Source: an uncultured Candidatus Saccharibacteria bacterium
GTDB lineage: Bacteria; Patescibacteriota; Saccharimonadia; Saccharimonadales; Saccharimonadaceae
Assembly: GCA_945916045.1 (NCBI GenBank)
Contig: CAMEGH010000005.1
Span: forward strand, 1 to 14,737
Reading direction: 5' to 3'
DNA length: 14,737 nucleotides
Shown here: positions 13,324 to 14,737 of the stretch, one piece after another
Position numbering within the stretch: position 1 is the first letter of the stretch
Layout of the letters: each line of letters begins with the position of its first letter
Notes under the pieces: generated by a model
What the model saw: the letters and a program-made list of their open reading frames with translations, nothing else
Databases searched by the model: none
What the model was told of the DNA's origin: nothing
Translations under genes and position numbers: made by a program

Positions 13324-13337
13324 CGGTTTTTAGCCTG

Positions 13338-13808
13338 CTAGTTTAGTTCGTTGTGCAAATATATTGGCTGGTCGTGGGTGATATATTCATCAATCGCAAC
13401 CGTGCGAAGAAAACTCGGTAGAATATGTTCCTTTGCCGGGTCGATAAACTCGATGCGCGCAAGCTCTGCAAGGCCGTGGCTAGTTTCGCTCAGGTTGATC
13501 GCAGTAAAGTCCTCAGGATTTTCAATGTGGTAGAAGAATTCTAGCTCTTCTTCGTGGTGGCGATGCGGGCTGTGCGATGGGTCGGCAAATTGTTGCAAAA
13601 ATAGTAACTTGCCTACTTTTGCGGTTACGCCCGTTTCTTCTTCCAGTTCGCGCACGGTGCCGTCAATCAGCGATTCGCGCGGGTCTAATCCGCCGCCAGG
13701 AATCGCCCAATAACTCGCTTCGCTGCCATCCGCTTTTTTATGTTTAACGGCAAGTAATTTTCCGTCTTGCCAAATAATTCCCCGTACATTGACGCGTCGT
13801 TTATCCAT
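13338..13808 (-). CDS. Nudix hydrolase
   Basis: This 156-residue protein has a complete Nudix box, G39-x5-E45-x7-R53-E-L-x-E-E-x-G-V61, in GGGLDPRESLIDGTVRELEEETGV (the Glu residues bind Mg2+). Nudix enzymes hydrolyse nucleoside diphosphates linked to other groups, such as oxidised nucleotides or nucleotide sugars; the substrate is not evident. HSPHRHHEEELEFFYHIE in the middle and a C-terminal helix are typical. I chose ATG 13808, which has AAGGAG (13820-13815) just upstream, over the longer frame from 13919, whose extra residues have no homology and span promoter-like sequence. The gene is transcribed divergently from the DUF2130 gene and converges on the GNAT gene with 14 bases between them. 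Confidence 0.92.
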   Translation of the reverse strand: MDKRRVNVRGIIWQDGKLLAVKHKKADGSEASYWAIPGGGLDPRESLIDGTVRELEEETGVTAKVGKLLFLQQFADPSHSPHRHHEEELEFFYHIENPEDFTAINLSETSHGLAELARIEFIDPAKEHILPSFLRTVAIDEYITHDQPIYLHNELN

Positions 13809-13848
13809 AGTTTGCTCCTTTATTATAGTAATGATTGGAGCGCAAGCG

Positions 13849-13865
13849 GTTCGGCTCGTCCGAAC
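13849..13865 (-). promoter_or_regulatory. hairpin in the 5' leader of the Nudix gene
   Basis: GTTCGG (13849-13854) and CCGAAC (13860-13865) form a 6-bp stem with a 5-base loop in the presumed untranslated leader. Its arms can also pair with the palindrome at 13880-13893. Confidence 0.4.
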
Positions 13866-13879
13866 GTACACGCATAGCG

Positions 13880-13893
13880 GAACCGTACGGTTC
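13880..13893. promoter_or_regulatory. 14-bp perfect palindrome, operator or RNA hairpin
   Basis: GAACCGTACGGTTC is a perfect palindrome just downstream of the Nudix promoter at 13905-13910. It would fall near +5 to +18 of the transcript, a classical repressor position. As RNA it could form a small stem. Confidence 0.4.
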
Positions 13894-13904
13894 ATAGTAA
13901 GTTT

Positions 13905-13910
13905 AGTATA
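13905..13910 (-). promoter_or_regulatory. extended -10 (TGC TATACT), likely Nudix promoter
   Basis: On the minus strand TATACT is preceded by TGC. Transcription from about 13898 would give a 90-base leader before the Nudix ATG. A second TATAAT at 13827-13822 is closer but its predicted start would cut into the ribosome site, so I prefer this one; both may be used. Confidence 0.45.
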
Positions 13911-13918
13911 GCACGCCA

Positions 13919-13927
13919 TGGTATACT
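13919..13927 (+). promoter_or_regulatory. extended -10 (TGG TATACT) of the DUF2130 gene
   Basis: TATACT at 13922-13927 with TG before it. The predicted start near 13934 leaves an 18-base leader that includes AGCGAGG before the ATG at 13952. It is back-to-back with the Nudix -10, 11 bases away, so the two promoters probably affect each other. Confidence 0.5.
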
Positions 13928-13951
13928 AACGGGAGAGAAAAGCGAGGTCCT

Positions 13952-14737
13952 ATGAAAAAACTAAAAGTCTCCATCCAAGATGAACAAACCCTGGTACTAC
14001 AGGAAGACGGCGCGAAGGGTGATGTGATTGATTTGCGCACGTTGCACGAAACGGATATTGATAGTTCGACGATTACGAACGTGGTGAATTCTATTAAAAA
14101 AGATGCGTTTAATGAGGCGCTACGCAGGGAAAAAGAGACGCTTGAGCGCGAAAGGGCGCTGCAGGCAAAGCTTAAAGAGCAGGAATTGCAGGAAAAGATT
14201 CGTGCATTGGAAAGTGAAAAAGATGCGGCTGCAAAATTGGCTGAGGCAAATGCGCGCAATGTGAGCCAAGCTGATGTAGCCAAAAAAGAAGCCGAGATTG
14301 CCGAGCTCAAAGCCGCTTTGCAAAGCCAGCAGCAACTGGCGGCGAGCGAAAAGCAGCTGGCGGTGGCCGAAGTGGTGAGCAAGCTCGAAAAAGAGCGCGA
14401 CCAGCTGGCAAATGACCTCAAAAGCAAAGATACCGAGCAGCAACTGCTCGAAAGTTCGCTGCGCGACAAGTACGCAAGCGAGCTCAAAACCAAAGACGAA
14501 ATAATCGCGTATTACAAAGACATGAAAGCGCGCCTAAGCACCAAAATGGTCGGCGAAACACTTGAACAGCACTGTGAAATCGAGTTTGAAAAACTGCGCG
14601 CCACGGCGTTTCAAAACGCGAGTTTTAGCAAAGACAACGACGCCAGCAGCGGCAGCAAAGGCGACTACATTTACCGCGAAACCGACGAGCACGGCACGGA
14701 AATCATCAGCATTATGTTTGAGATGAAAAACGAAGGC
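13952..14737 (+). CDS. DUF2130 domain protein (coiled coil plus nuclease-like domain), 3' end beyond window
   Basis: The frame is open from ATG 13952 to the last base (262 residues seen). An N-terminal part of about 40 residues is followed by a long charged coiled coil (about 45-190, rich in E/K/A/Q with repeated ERERALQAKLKEQE-like heptads). Then comes RLSTKMVGETLEQHCEIEF (194 onward) with KLRATAF and KDNDASSGSKGDYIYRE, the signature of DUF2130 (COG4487). D238 in KGDYIY and E257-x-K259 in MFEMKNE give the spacing of a PD-(D/E)XK nuclease core, so a DNA-cutting role is plausible but not shown. Probably cytoplasmic. The ribosome site AGCGAGG lies just upstream. Confidence 0.88.
   Translation, partial: MKKLKVSIQDEQTLVLQEDGAKGDVIDLRTLHETDIDSSTITNVVNSIKKDAFNEALRREKETLERERALQAKLKEQELQEKIRALESEKDAAAKLAEANARNVSQADVAKKEAEIAELKAALQSQQQLAASEKQLAVAEVVSKLEKERDQLANDLKSKDTEQQLLESSLRDKYASELKTKDEIIAYYKDMKARLSTKMVGETLEQHCEIEFEKLRATAFQNASFSKDNDASSGSKGDYIYRETDEHGTEIISIMFEMKNEG

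Noticed and set aside
13903..14493. 196-residue Ser/Leu-rich open frame on the minus strand
   Set aside because: It is the reverse image of the Glu/Lys/Ala coiled coil of the DUF2130 protein; low-complexity composition and no start signals.
1..14737. CRISPR arrays, insertion sequences or recoded stop codons
   Set aside because: No spaced direct repeats or transposase were seen, and all genes end normally in TAA or TAG with no in-frame TGA needed as a sense codon.

Overview
The window looks like a piece of a Patescibacteria (CPR) chromosome, most likely Candidatus Saccharibacteria (TM7). The basis is the short SecG with its CPR-like loop, the membrane-anchored family-5 peptide-binding protein beside it, the compact layout, the mid-range GC with standard stop codons, and many genes that appear to be transcribed without a 5' leader. 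This placement is an inference from gene content; no marker gene such as rRNA is present.

Left part (1-2940): the 3' end of an M24 Xaa-Pro peptidase, a small four-helix membrane protein (phage-holin IV-like), secG and a family-5 extracellular solute-binding protein form a tight + strand run concerned with the membrane and peptide uptake. A free-standing 58-residue basic protein follows, with its own promoter and a strong terminator.

Copper module (2982-5955): a CsoR-type repressor, a membrane-tethered cupredoxin, a CopA-type P1B ATPase without an N-terminal HMA domain, and a thioredoxin. A perfect 17-bp CsoR palindrome is embedded in the promoter. The genes are nearly contiguous and look like one copper-inducible operon.

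Middle (6090-10066): a tRNA-Leu(GAG) on the minus strand, a membrane-anchored class A beta-lactamase-like serine hydrolase, a convergent DsbA-like protein resembling the actinobacterial Rv2466c family, and an unrecognised acidic protein with an HExxH zinc-protease signature.

Right part (10070-14737): a fused trehalose-6-phosphate synthase/phosphatase on the minus strand; then, divergently, a 24-codon leader ORF followed by an intrinsic terminator and a GNAT acetyltransferase; then a Nudix hydrolase (minus), divergent from a DUF2130 protein that runs off the window.

Two observations stand out. (1) The leader ORF before the GNAT ends in AGCGGAG, which duplicates the 3' arm of the terminator and can pair with its 5' arm. 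This is the layout of a ribosome-dependent transcription attenuator. (2) At least five promoters place a -10 hexamer so that the predicted start of transcription falls on the A of the start codon, and two more come within a few bases. Leaderless transcription therefore appears to be the normal mode for first genes here, while internal genes carry Shine-Dalgarno sequences.
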